Assembly (NCBI RefSeq): GCF_947499215.1
Contig: NZ_CANMNI010000003.1
Span: forward strand, 1 to 64,000
From: an uncultured Pontibacter sp.
GTDB lineage: Bacteria; Bacteroidota; Bacteroidia; Cytophagales; Hymenobacteraceae
Reading direction: 5' to 3'
Length of the DNA: 64,000 nt
Numbering within the stretch: position 1 is the stretch's first letter; each line of letters begins with the position of its first letter. The notes under the pieces are model-generated. The model was not told where the DNA came from. It made no database searches and worked only from the letters and a program-made list of their open reading frames with translations. A program made the position numbers and the translations under genes. Below, piece after piece: positions 51,288 to 60,166 of this stretch.

Positions 51288-52502
51288 TTAATGTTCCGCC
51301 CACTCGATTGAGTTCAGGTCGATGCCTTCTTTGAACATCTCCCACAGTGGCGACATTTCGCGCAGTTTGGCAACAGCCTCTTTCACGTGGCCGATGGCGT
51401 AGTCTACTTCTTCTTCAGTTGTGAAGCGGCTCAAACCGAAACGCAGCGAAGAGTGTGCCAAGTCGTCACTTAATCCTAACGCTTTTAGTACGTAAGAAGG
51501 TTCTAATGAGGCTGATGTACAGGCAGAACCAGAAGATACGGCGATGTCTTTCACACCCATCATCAAGCCTTCGCCTTCTACATACTTGAAGGAGATGTTA
51601 GACACGTGCGGCAGACGGTGCTCTACTGAACCATTCACATAAGATTCTTCGATTGTCAAAAGTTCTTTCTCCAGACGGTCGCGCATAGCAGATAGACGGG
51701 CTGCATCAGCTGCCATTTCTTGCTTGGCTAATTCGCAGGCTTTGCCCAGACCAACTATACCTGTAACGTTAAGCGTACCAGAACGCATGCCACGCTCGTG
51801 TCCGCCGCCGTCCATCTGGGCGGTTACTTTCACACGTGGATTTTTGCGACGAACATACAAAGCGCCAATACCCTTCGGGCCGTACATTTTGTGGCCAGAG
51901 AAAGCCAAGAGGTCGATACCGTCAGCTTCCACGTCCACAGGAATTTTGCCTACTGCCTGCGTAGCGTCTGTAAAGAACAGCACACCGTGCTTCTTGGCAA
52001 TGGCAGAGATTTCCTTGATCGGCTGGATAACGCCAACTTCGTTGTTGCCATACATGATCGAAATCAGAATGGTCTTGTCGGTAATCGCTTCTTCCAATTG
52101 CTTTAGGTCAATCAGACCTTCTGCGTTCACAGGCAGGTAGGTTACCTTGCCACCGATTTTCTCGATGTGCTTACAAGTGTCCAGTACCGCTTTGTGCTCC
52201 GTGGTAGCCGTAATGATGTGGTTACCTTTAGAAGCATACATCTCAAACACACCTTTAATAGCAAGGTTGTCTGACTCTGTAGCGCCCGAAGTGAAGATGA
52301 TTTCTTTTGGTGAACAGTTGATAAGTGAGGCAATTTGCTCACGTGCATAGTCAACAGCCTCCTCGGCATGCCAGCCAAATGCGTGGTTACGGGAAGCAGC
52401 GTTGCCAAACTTGCTAGTGAAGTATGGCATCATGGCCTCCAGCACACGTGGATCCATGGGCGTAGTGGCGTTGTTGTCTAAGTATATCGGGAATGTTAGC
52501 AT
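51288..52502 (-). CDS. iscS: Cysteine desulfurase IscS
   Basis: 404 aa. PLP Lys in [11 protein letters not shown] (about 207), the persulfide Cys in [14 protein letters not shown] (about 328), and the N-terminal [11 protein letters not shown] signature (8-18). Long active-site loop, so IscS rather than SufS type. Supplies sulfur to IscU. It opens the operon iscS-iscU-unknown-iscA; no iscR lies in the window. A TAATTTTG box at 52582-52575 (minus strand) is a possible -7 element. Confidence 0.97.
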   Translation of the reverse strand: MLTFPIYLDNNATTPMDPRVLEAMMPYFTSKFGNAASRNHAFGWHAEEAVDYAREQIASLINCSPKEIIFTSGATESDNLAIKGVFEMYASKGNHIITATTEHKAVLDTCKHIEKIGGKVTYLPVNAEGLIDLKQLEEAITDKTILISIMYGNNEVGVIQPIKEISAIAKKHGVLFFTDATQAVGKIPVDVEADGIDLLAFSGHKMYGPKGIGALYVRRKNPRVKVTAQMDGGGHERGMRSGTLNVTGIVGLGKACELAKQEMAADAARLSAMRDRLEKELLTIEESYVNGSVEHRLPHVSNISFKYVEGEGLMMGVKDIAVSSGSACTSASLEPSYVLKALGLSDDLAHSSLRFGLSRFTTEEEVDYAIGHVKEAVAKLREMSPLWEMFKEGIDLNSIEWAEH

Positions 52503-52619
52503 ATCACTATTTTTTATCTCTTTTTGTACTGTTTGAATAACAGTTGTGAGAAATTATTAGTTTTGAATTCCCTGCAAAATTAACAAAAAAAGGTTACTTA
52601 GACTAATTACAAATTGAAA

Positions 52620-53021
52620 ATGGTAAACGTAGAACATATAGGTATAGCGGTTAAAAATTTTAGCGAGGCAAATGCCCTGTATTTTAAATTGCTGGGCGTG
52701 GAGCCTTATAAAACAGAGTTTGTGGAGTCAGAGGCTGTAAACACCTCTTTCTTTAAAGTGGGCGGCACTAAAATAGAGCTTTTGGAAGGCACAACGCCTG
52801 ACAGCGCTATCAGCAAGTTCATCGAGAAGCGCGGCGAAGGCATACACCACATTGCGTTTGAGGTGGAAGATATTCTGGCTGAAATGGAAAGACTGAAGGG
52901 AGAGGGCTTCATTTTACTGAACGAAACACCCAAAAAAGGCGCCGACAACAAGCTAGTATGCTTCGTGCACCCCAAAAGCGCCAACGGTGTGCTGGTAGAG
53001 CTTACGCAGGAGATTCGTTGA
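52620..53021 (+). CDS. mce: Methylmalonyl-CoA epimerase
   Basis: 133 aa from the ATG at 52620 (a TTG two codons upstream is less likely). Vicinal-oxygen-chelate fold with metal ligands His in VEHIGIAV (His6), His in IHHIAFEV (about 79-86) and Glu in VLVELTQ (about 126-132). Interconverts the epimers of methylmalonyl-CoA in propionate metabolism. Divergent from iscS; TAGTTTTG (about 52557-52564) fits a -7 box with TTTG 22 bases upstream. Confidence 0.94.
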   Translation: MVNVEHIGIAVKNFSEANALYFKLLGVEPYKTEFVESEAVNTSFFKVGGTKIELLEGTTPDSAISKFIEKRGEGIHHIAFEVEDILAEMERLKGEGFILLNETPKKGADNKLVCFVHPKSANGVLVELTQEIR

Positions 53022-53084
53022 ATGGTTGAAAGGCTGTGCCACTCACAGCCATTCAGCAATTAAACAATTTAACCATCAAAAACT

Positions 53085-53657
53085 ATGAAACACTTTCTGA
53101 AAGAAGTACAGGCGGCAGAAGACGAGTTGCTGGTTGGAAACGTCATCCTATACCCGACCGATACGGTTTGGGGCATTGGCTGTGATGCCGAAAATGCGAA
53201 AGCTGTCAAGAAAATTTTCGAAATAAAAGAGCGCGAGGAGTCGAAGTCGATGATCGTGCTGGTGAGCGACGTGGCCATGCTGCGCCGTTACGTGCGTGAT
53301 TTGCCGGAGGGCTTCGAAGAACTGGCTGGGGCACAGGAGCGACCTACGACCTTTGTGCTGTCAGGTGCACAAAATCTACCCAAAGAGCTAGTGGCTGAAG
53401 ACGGAAGCATAGGTGTTCGCATTGCCAAAGACGAATTCTGCCACCGCCTGATGCAGCAAATCGGTAGGCCGTTGGTGTCAACTTCTGCCAACGTGAGCGG
53501 TGAGCCCTCGCCACGAACTTTCGCCGAAGTGTCTGATACGATAAAGGAGCGGGTCGACTATGTGGTGCAGTGGCGGCGGGATGAGGAAGTGGAGTCGCAG
53601 CCGTCTCGGATTATCAAGATTGATGAAAGCGGTAGGCAGACCATAATCAGAGAATAA
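53085..53657 (+). CDS. L-threonylcarbamoyladenylate synthase (Sua5/YciO/YrdC family)
   Basis: 190 aa YrdC-fold protein: YPTDTVWGIGCDAENAKAV (about 23-41) with the conserved Lys/Arg, KPKEL-like region KIFEIKEREESK (about 45-56) and STSANVSGEPSP (about 132-143). It makes threonylcarbamoyl-AMP for t6A37 of tRNA. The extra Sua5 domain is absent, so this is the short TsaC-like form. Sits upstream of the tRNA CCA enzyme, both acting on tRNA. Confidence 0.9.
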   Translation: MKHFLKEVQAAEDELLVGNVILYPTDTVWGIGCDAENAKAVKKIFEIKEREESKSMIVLVSDVAMLRRYVRDLPEGFEELAGAQERPTTFVLSGAQNLPKELVAEDGSIGVRIAKDEFCHRLMQQIGRPLVSTSANVSGEPSPRTFAEVSDTIKERVDYVVQWRRDEEVESQPSRIIKIDESGRQTIIRE

Positions 53658-53802
53658 GTTTAGGTATAGCATCCTTAGCATCGACAAGTTATACCTTGAT
53701 TGGGTGCATCTCACCAAATTTTGCCTCCGCTCTAAATTTATCTCTTTATTTTTGTGCCTCGGGTGTGCGGGTATGCACTCCCCGAGGTTTTGATTTTTCT
53801 GA

Positions 53803-55230
53803 ATGGATACGATAAAATTACCAGAGCACCCCATATTCGATACCGTGGCCGCAGCGGCTGCGGAAGTAGGCGTAGAAGCTTACGTGATTGGGGGCTTTGT
53901 GCGTGATTTGGTCCTGAAAAGGCCTTCTAAAGATATTGACGTGGTATGCGTGGGCAATGGCATTGAGTTGGCCGAGCGCGTGTCGCATAAGCTGCCGCAT
54001 AAGCCTAAAGTGTCGGTTTTCAAGCATTTCGGTACGGCCATGCTGCGCTCCGGCGAGTGGGAAGTAGAGTTCGTAGGCGCCCGCAAAGAGTCTTATGTGG
54101 AGCACTCCCGCAAACCCGAAGTAGAGACCGGCACACTGGAAGATGACCTGAAACGCCGGGACTTCACCATCAACGCGCTAGGTATAAGCCTGAATGAAGG
54201 GAGCTACGGACAGCTGATTGACCGCTTCGATGGGATAAAAGACATGAAGCGCAAGATCATCCGCACGCCGTTGGAGCCGGGCATTACATTCTCCGACGAC
54301 CCCTTGCGTATGATGCGGGCCATTCGTTTTGCCTCCCAACTTAACTTCGACATCGCTCCCGAGACTTTCGACGCTATCATCGACAACAAGGAGCGCATCA
54401 AAATTGTGTCACAGGAGCGCATCACCGATGAGCTGAACAAGATCGTGCTTTCCCCGAAGCCCTCTTACGGTTTCAAATTGCTATTTGCGTCAGGCCTTTT
54501 GCAGCTGATTTTCCCGAAAATGGCGGAATTGCAGGGCGTAGAGACTATTAAAGGGAATTCGCACAAGGATAATTTTTACCATACCCTGCAGGTGCTCGAC
54601 AACGTGGCTGAGGTGTCGGATGACCTATGGCTGCGCTGGTCGGCCATTATGCACGACATTGCCAAGCCTGACACCAAGCGCTACCACGAAAAAGTGGGCT
54701 GGACCTTTCACGGCCACGAAGAACGCGGCGCCCGCATGGTGCCCAAGCTGTTCAAGGACTTGAAACTGCCCCTAAACGAGCACATGAAGTTTGTGCAGAA
54801 GCTGGTTCGACTGCATTTGCGCCCCATCGCGCTTGTGAAAGACACCGTAACCGACTCAGCTATACGCAGACTCCTGTTTGAGGCAGGCGACGACATTGAC
54901 GCATTAATGAAACTTTGCCGCGCCGACATTACCTCCAAAAACGACAGCAAAGTAAAGCGTTACCTACAGAACTTTGATAAGGTTGAAAAGCGACTGATAG
55001 AAGTAGAGGAGAGCGACAAACTGCGCAACTTCCAGCCAGTGATTACAGGCGAGATTATCATGGAAACTTTCGACCTGAAGCCGTCTAAAACGGTAGGGGA
55101 GTTGAAAGAGGTACTGACGGAGGCGATACTGGAAGGGACTGTTAAAAACGAGTTTGGCGAAGCCTTCGCTTTTCTCCTTAAAAAGGGAGAAGAGATGGGG
55201 CTTCGCCAGGTAAACTCACCAAACAACTAA
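53803..55230 (+). CDS. cca: CCA tRNA nucleotidyltransferase / HD domain protein
   Basis: 475 aa. N-terminal class II nucleotidyltransferase head: GGFVRDLVL (about 30-38), catalytic DIDVV (about 44-48) and RRDFTINAL (about 112-120). The neck and body follow, then an HD phosphohydrolase segment IMHDIAKPDT (about 285-294). It adds or repairs the tRNA 3' CCA. The HD domain may give phosphodiesterase activity, as in related bacterial enzymes. Confidence 0.94.
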   Translation: MDTIKLPEHPIFDTVAAAAAEVGVEAYVIGGFVRDLVLKRPSKDIDVVCVGNGIELAERVSHKLPHKPKVSVFKHFGTAMLRSGEWEVEFVGARKESYVEHSRKPEVETGTLEDDLKRRDFTINALGISLNEGSYGQLIDRFDGIKDMKRKIIRTPLEPGITFSDDPLRMMRAIRFASQLNFDIAPETFDAIIDNKERIKIVSQERITDELNKIVLSPKPSYGFKLLFASGLLQLIFPKMAELQGVETIKGNSHKDNFYHTLQVLDNVAEVSDDLWLRWSAIMHDIAKPDTKRYHEKVGWTFHGHEERGARMVPKLFKDLKLPLNEHMKFVQKLVRLHLRPIALVKDTVTDSAIRRLLFEAGDDIDALMKLCRADITSKNDSKVKRYLQNFDKVEKRLIEVEESDKLRNFQPVITGEIIMETFDLKPSKTVGELKEVLTEAILEGTVKNEFGEAFAFLLKKGEEMGLRQVNSPNN

Positions 55231-55417
55231 ACAAACAAATCACTCAGGTATAGAACCTGTAATAGGGTATAAAGTTTTATTTTGTACTAAAGGGCAGGTA
55301 TAGGAACTATGCGGACTGGCGTACTTGATTGTCCTCAGGGCATTAGGCGCAACAAGTGAGCAAATACTTTCGAATTGAGACAGAATTAAGCATCGATACT
55401 GTTGGGCACAGGCTTGT

Positions 55418-55783
55418 CTATTCGTACATCTGGAAAGTTACCGTGTTACTGGTTTTAGCAATACCATAATTTTCTTCATCTCTGAAATTCACCACACCAG
55501 ATTTTATTGCTTCTTTATCTTCTCTAAGTTCCTGTGCTAGCTTTCCAATTTCTCGAGAAATTTGTTCTTTTTTCGCAGGAGTATAATCATCAAATTTGGG
55601 GTCGATATTTGATACAATCAATTCATTATTGTTTTTAATATTTATTTCAACTTTCTCTGTTTCATATTTTTCGGATATAGATTTTTTCAGTCGATTCATA
55701 TATTTAAACTCTCCAGTCATTTCCGAACAGCTGAGTAAAGTAACTAGCAGAATCAACAGGACTACGGAAGTACATTCTTTCAT
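55418..55783 (-). CDS. Small lipoprotein of unknown function
   Basis: 121 aa. Lipoprotein signal with LVTLLSC (Cys about 19). The mature part is Lys/Glu-rich with a likely helix (about 70-95, AKKEQISREIGKLAQELRED). It is more A+T-rich than its neighbours and isolated on its strand. Sequences at its two ends weakly resemble attC/R' boxes, so it could be a lone integron cassette; see findings. No domain recognised. Confidence 0.7.
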   Translation of the reverse strand: MKECTSVVLLILLVTLLSCSEMTGEFKYMNRLKKSISEKYETEKVEINIKNNNELIVSNIDPKFDDYTPAKKEQISREIGKLAQELREDKEAIKSGVVNFRDEENYGIAKTSNTVTFQMYE

Positions 55784-55854
55784 TATTCTGGTTGCAGTAT
55801 ATCAATAAAGATTTTTTTAAGACTTACGTCCAACATGTATGTTATAGGTATATG

Positions 55855-55888
55855 AAAGGGATAAACCAAACGGCTTATCCCTTTTTTT
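55855..55888 (-). terminator. Terminator after the PspC/GIN-domain gene
   Basis: Stem AAAGGGATAA / TTATCCCTTT with a 10-14 base loop, 10 bases beyond the minus-strand stop at 55898. The T run is better on the plus strand (TTTTTTT) than on the minus (TTTCATAT), so its direction is not certain. Confidence 0.6.
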
Positions 55889-55897
55889 GTAAACTTG

Positions 55898-58417
55898 CTA
55901 CAAGCGTGAGATCTTGCTGGCACCCGATACATCCGTCACTACATTGCTTGGATTGCCTTTGTAGCGCACTTTGCTGGCACCCGATGCATCGGCGCGGAGG
56001 GTATTGGTAGCATGCACATCGGCAGAACAGGCGCCTGCGGCTTCAATCTCCACAGTGTTGGCTACCAATCTGGTAGCGTCCAGTTTACTAGCGCCTGCAA
56101 TATCCATGTCCACGTTATCGGCACGTCCTGTGAATGTGCTTTTAGAGGCCCCTGCAATATCTGCTTGAAGTCTGTTCACATTCACATCCACGAAAGCCTG
56201 TGTCGCACCTGTCAAGGCAAGGTTTAGGCTGTTTGTTTTGATGTGTCCGATATCAGCTTTGATGGCACCGCTCAGGTCGAGGCTGCGCAGCTCAGGCACC
56301 GTCACTTGAATCAGTACTGTTTTCTGTCTGTCGAAAAGCTTGAACGTTCTGTCTTCGTGTTCTATCACCAGTTCACTGCCTTTCTTTGTGATTTCAAGTT
56401 TCTCCAGATCATCCGCATCGCCGCTAGCCGTCACACTATAATTGCTGCCCTGCGTAATTTGCACGTGATAAGCACCATTTACCGTGATGGCGTCAAAATC
56501 GCTGAAATCGAAGGTTTGTTTGTTAGAGCTATACTCCGACTCGTTCATCAGCACGCTTCCGCCAGCACCCATGGTAGCAGCAGAGTTGTAAGTAAAGTCG
56601 TTATCGGCAACGTCGAGCGTGTCAGCCGCGCAGGTGATACAGGCAAGTCGGTCGCCTTTTACCTGCCAAAGGTTGCGGAGGGTCTTTTCGCGACTATACT
56701 CTTCTTCGAAAGCACTGCTTGGCATCATGCGGAGGAAGTTGTTGGTCAGGCGCAGTTGCTTGTCCTGCGGTATCATCAACGTCACGTCCATGCGCTGGCT
56801 ACGGTAAGCCGCTCCTGATGCAAACTCGAAGCCGTCATCGAAACGGATGGTGGAATCGTTCTGCACCACGCGGTAGGTTACCATGCGGGCATTTTCCTGT
56901 GCTTCAGCTTCGGTTTTTCCTTTGGCCTGCAGGCGTTGCTGTACTTCTACATTAGAGCCGTCGTGGCCCTGCACATCAAAGTAAATGCGATTTTCATAAG
57001 AAGAGTTCGTGTTATACCCATCCAGTGTGATAGTTGGGTATGGCCCCACCGGGAAAGACTGCGTTGTCACCACTTCGCCTGAGCGACGGAAGTTTTCAGC
57101 GTGCCCCGCAATGAAGGCAATCATGGTGAACAAGCTAATCAACCAAATGCCGAACAAAGACCAACCTACCAATGGGCGCATAAAGAAGCGTTTCGCCAAT
57201 AGGCCGATGGACAACAAAATCAGGAACAAAATAGGGATAAGACCTACAAAAAAACCTGCCACCAGTCCGAGCCGGGGAAAGCCCTCCAGAAATACGGAGG
57301 CCGGTAAATCACCAGTATTAAACCAAATCTGATTATCTACAATGCCCAAAGACACAAACAGGGAAGTGAAAAGCGCTACCGTCAGCCCCAGTGAAATCAC
57401 CAACAGGGTGATACCGGCAGCTACTCTGATCAACGTGATCAGGACGGCAAGTATCGGCCCAAGCGCACGGCCCAACCAGTTAATTATCTGCGAAATGATG
57501 CGAAAAGGCAGTAACAGCACCTTTGCCGCAGTGCTTTCCTCTCCATCATGGTCCTTTATGTTCAGATTCTCTTTCAGCGTGTGTTCAATGCTGGCCAGTG
57601 TAACCGGGTTTCCCTGCATCTGCATACGCTCGGTGAGGGTGGCTGCCTCTGGGACAGCTACCCAGAGGATGATATAAGCCAGCAATCCGAATCCGCCCGC
57701 GAAGATAAGGGCAAGGAACAGGATGCGGATAACGGCCACATCTACGCCGAAATACTTGGCGATGCCGCTCGCCACGCCTGCCAGCTTCTTGTCTGCCGGG
57801 TCGCGGAACAGCTTTTTCACCGTGATTTCAGGCAAGGAGTAGTTCACAGGCAGCGCGATCCAGAGGATGATGTAGAGAATCAGACCAAAAGAACCCGATA
57901 TGCCGTCGGTGATAGGCGTGCCGATAACCAAGAACACGAAGATCAGACGGATCCAAACAGGGTCTACGTTCAGGTAGTTGGCTATACCTGCCGACACACC
58001 GCTTACTACCTTGCGGCTCATGTCGCGGTACAAGCGTCTTGGCCCAGCTGCAGTAGCAGCAGCGGCTGCGCCTCCTGCATCAGCGAACTCTGGCCTAGGA
58101 GCGCCGGCGGTGTATGCCTGTCTGGCATGCGGCATTTCTTCTTCCATAGGCTCGAGTATCTCGAAGTCGGTCACGTCACCCATCTGTGCGATCAGGGACT
58201 GTACGTCCTCCATCGTGATGACCTGTTTGCCCGGAGAAAGGCGCGTTGAAAAGATCTCCGCGATACGTGCCTCGATATCGGCCACGATCTCCTCGTGCCC
58301 TTCATAGCTCGAGAAGTAGTGACGAATAGAGGTAAGATAGCGGCTCAGTTGCTCATACCCATCCTCCTCAATGTGGAAGATGATGCCTTGCAGGTTGATA
58401 TTTATGTTCTTTTTCAT
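55898..58417 (-). CDS. Large membrane protein: two PspC domains and a C-terminal head-GIN (DUF2807) domain
   Basis: 839 aa from the ATG at 58417, two bases after the padR stop. A soluble N-terminal part (1-120) with a helical 'DYEQLSRYLTSIR' region precedes two PspC domains (about 130-195, RDMSRKVVSGVSAGIANYLN; about 205-262, RDPADKKLAGVASGIAKYF). Several further membrane helices lie between about 315 and 470. The last 200 residues form a beta-helix of the DUF2807 type, with repeating units such as ADIAGASKSTF, DMDIAGASKLD and ADASGASK. Probably an envelope-stress sensor. Co-transcribed with and probably controlled by the PadR regulator. Confidence 0.9.
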   Translation of the reverse strand: MKKNININLQGIIFHIEEDGYEQLSRYLTSIRHYFSSYEGHEEIVADIEARIAEIFSTRLSPGKQVITMEDVQSLIAQMGDVTDFEILEPMEEEMPHARQAYTAGAPRPEFADAGGAAAAATAAGPRRLYRDMSRKVVSGVSAGIANYLNVDPVWIRLIFVFLVIGTPITDGISGSFGLILYIILWIALPVNYSLPEITVKKLFRDPADKKLAGVASGIAKYFGVDVAVIRILFLALIFAGGFGLLAYIILWVAVPEAATLTERMQMQGNPVTLASIEHTLKENLNIKDHDGEESTAAKVLLLPFRIISQIINWLGRALGPILAVLITLIRVAAGITLLVISLGLTVALFTSLFVSLGIVDNQIWFNTGDLPASVFLEGFPRLGLVAGFFVGLIPILFLILLSIGLLAKRFFMRPLVGWSLFGIWLISLFTMIAFIAGHAENFRRSGEVVTTQSFPVGPYPTITLDGYNTNSSYENRIYFDVQGHDGSNVEVQQRLQAKGKTEAEAQENARMVTYRVVQNDSTIRFDDGFEFASGAAYRSQRMDVTLMIPQDKQLRLTNNFLRMMPSSAFEEEYSREKTLRNLWQVKGDRLACITCAADTLDVADNDFTYNSAATMGAGGSVLMNESEYSSNKQTFDFSDFDAITVNGAYHVQITQGSNYSVTASGDADDLEKLEITKKGSELVIEHEDRTFKLFDRQKTVLIQVTVPELRSLDLSGAIKADIGHIKTNSLNLALTGATQAFVDVNVNRLQADIAGASKSTFTGRADNVDMDIAGASKLDATRLVANTVEIEAAGACSADVHATNTLRADASGASKVRYKGNPSNVVTDVSGASKISRL

Positions 58418-58419
58418 GA

Positions 58420-58758
58420 TTACTGCGCTTTCTTGTTTTGAATGATGAACTCGGTGGAAGCTACCAGTTCGCCCCATGTTTCCCGGAGTTGTTCCAGAAA
58501 TGTGCGTCCGGTCTCGGTCAGTGTGTAATACTTGCGGGGTGGCCCAGAGGTAGATTCGACCCAACTGTAGTCGAGAAGCCCCGCGTTCTTGAGGCGAGTA
58601 AGGAGAGGGTAAAGAGTCCCCTCCACTACTATCATCTTGGCAGCTGTCAGCTCCTCCAACATATCGGACGCATATACCTCACCACGAGAGATAATCTCCA
58701 GTATGCAGAACTCCAGAATTCCCTTCCGCATCTGCACTTGTGTGTTTTCTACTTTCAT
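58420..58758 (-). CDS. PadR family transcriptional regulator
   Basis: 112 aa from the ATG at 58758, which follows the promoter at 58782-58812 and makes the longer frame impossible. Winged helix: MRKGILEFCILEIIS (10-24) is the classic PadR start, LYPLLTRLKNAGLL (about 48-61) the recognition helix, and YYTLTETGR (about 74-82) the wing. Short PadR-s2 type. It precedes the PspC gene and is likely an autorepressor. Confidence 0.93.
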   Translation of the reverse strand: MKVENTQVQMRKGILEFCILEIISRGEVYASDMLEELTAAKMIVVEGTLYPLLTRLKNAGLLDYSWVESTSGPPRKYYTLTETGRTFLEQLRETWGELVASTEFIIQNKKAQ

Positions 58759-58781
58759 GATGATTCCGTTTAATGTTGAAG

Positions 58782-58818
58782 CAAAGATATTAAAAGGTAC
58801 TATGTAAAACAAGGTACT
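58782..58818 (-). promoter_or_regulatory. padR promoter with overlapping direct repeats
   Basis: Minus strand: TTG (58812-58810), 20 bases, then TATCTTTG (58789-58782), matching the Bacteroidota promoter. Two exact copies of AAGGTACT (plus strand 58794-58801 and 58811-58818), spaced 17 bases start to start, cover the spacer and the -33 box. They are placed to let a PadR dimer block RNA polymerase, so autoregulation is likely; binding itself is inference. Confidence 0.65.
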
Positions 58819-59043
58819 GTTTAAAAATAATTACGAAACTTTTTTCAAAGGGTTTAAGCGGCAGCTATTTGTGGATAAAAATGATTATTTTTGGGTGAGA
58901 AAAAATGTCGCTCAAATTCAACTAATTCGTTTATTATAGTGTTAGGAGGCAGATTGCCAGACCTTGAACGGTGTTTCTCACCTCAGAAAATGAGGGAATT
59001 ATTTTTTTTGGAAGAGCTTTGCTGATACCGTATTCCTGTGCCT

Positions 59044-60138
59044 ATGAACAGATTTACCCTTCTTTTCTTTTTGTGCATCCTGTTTCTATGGGCCGGTAAT
59101 GCCGACGCGCAGGTATCCACGCCTAAATACAGCAATGAGTTCCTGAACATTGGGGTAGGAGCCCGTGCTCTTGGAATGGGCAACGTGCAGGTTGCTGTTG
59201 CAGATGACGCCACGGCTGGGTTCTGGAATCCGGCAGGTTTACTGCAGCTGCGCAATAAGTATAACATCGCCTTAATGCACTCCGAGTTGTTTGCAGGTAT
59301 AGCTAAGAACGACTTCGGCAGTTTTGCCATGCCTATTGATTCGAATAGTACACTGGCCGTTTCGGTTATCAGACTGGGGGTGGATGATATTGTGGATACC
59401 CGCAGGCTGCAGAACGAGTATGGCTACATCCAGTATGATAGCATTCGTTTCTTCTCCGTGGCTGATTATGCCATGTTACTTTCCTATGCCCGCAAAAGCA
59501 ACCTTATACAAGGCTTAACACTGGGCGTGAACGCTAAGATTATCTACCGTAACGTAGGTGAGTTTGCCAACGCTTGGGGCTTCGGTTTCGATGCAGGTGC
59601 CCAATTACGCCGCGGTACGTGGCAATTCGGTGTCATGGCCAAGGATGTAACGACCACCTTCACGGCTTGGACCCACAATGTAGAGGCACTTGAGGCGACT
59701 TACCAGCAAACCGGTAACGATTTGCCAGAGAGTACGGCTGAGCTTACCTTACCGCGATTGGTATTGGGAGCCGCCAAAAACTTCACTTTTTCCGACAAAA
59801 TAACTGGTATACTGGCCACCGACGTAGACTTTACTTTTGACGGCAAGCGCAATGTGCTGCTCAAGTCTGACTTTGCCTCTGTGGATCCGCATGTAGGGAT
59901 GGAATTAGCCTATGCCCAAACTGTTTTTGTGCGCGGAGGTCTGAACAACTATCAGCAATTCCGGAATTTTGACGGGGGCACGTCTTCCAAGGTACAGCCA
60001 AACTTTGGGGTTGGCTTCGAGAACAACGGACTTAATATCGATTTAGCCATGTCGCGCATCAACGGACGTGACGGCAACACGGCCAATGCGGGCGGACTCT
60101 ATTCGATCATCATTTCGCTGGGATATTCTTTCAATTAA
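59044..60138 (+). CDS. porV: Type IX secretion outer-membrane protein PorV (LptO)
   Basis: 364 aa from the ATG at 59044; a GTG at 59038 is two codons upstream. Signal peptide about 1-23 (ending NADAQ), then a FadL-like beta-barrel: NIGVGARALGMGNVQVAVADDATAGFWNPAGL is the family's opening region with the plug, and the protein ends in aromatic beta-strand residues (SLGYSFN). PorV shuttles cargo from the translocon to the sortase PorU, which is encoded next. Confidence 0.93.
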   Translation: MNRFTLLFFLCILFLWAGNADAQVSTPKYSNEFLNIGVGARALGMGNVQVAVADDATAGFWNPAGLLQLRNKYNIALMHSELFAGIAKNDFGSFAMPIDSNSTLAVSVIRLGVDDIVDTRRLQNEYGYIQYDSIRFFSVADYAMLLSYARKSNLIQGLTLGVNAKIIYRNVGEFANAWGFGFDAGAQLRRGTWQFGVMAKDVTTTFTAWTHNVEALEATYQQTGNDLPESTAELTLPRLVLGAAKNFTFSDKITGILATDVDFTFDGKRNVLLKSDFASVDPHVGMELAYAQTVFVRGGLNNYQQFRNFDGGTSSKVQPNFGVGFENNGLNIDLAMSRINGRDGNTANAGGLYSIIISLGYSFN

Positions 60139-60166
60139 ACATATACGGTTCTAAGTTTTACAGCCG

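Noticed and set aside
53020..53054. Hairpin GGCTGTG/CACAGCC after the epimerase gene as a terminator
   Set aside because: It lacks a T run on either strand and the next gene starts 30 bases on, so it is more likely a processing hairpin or chance.
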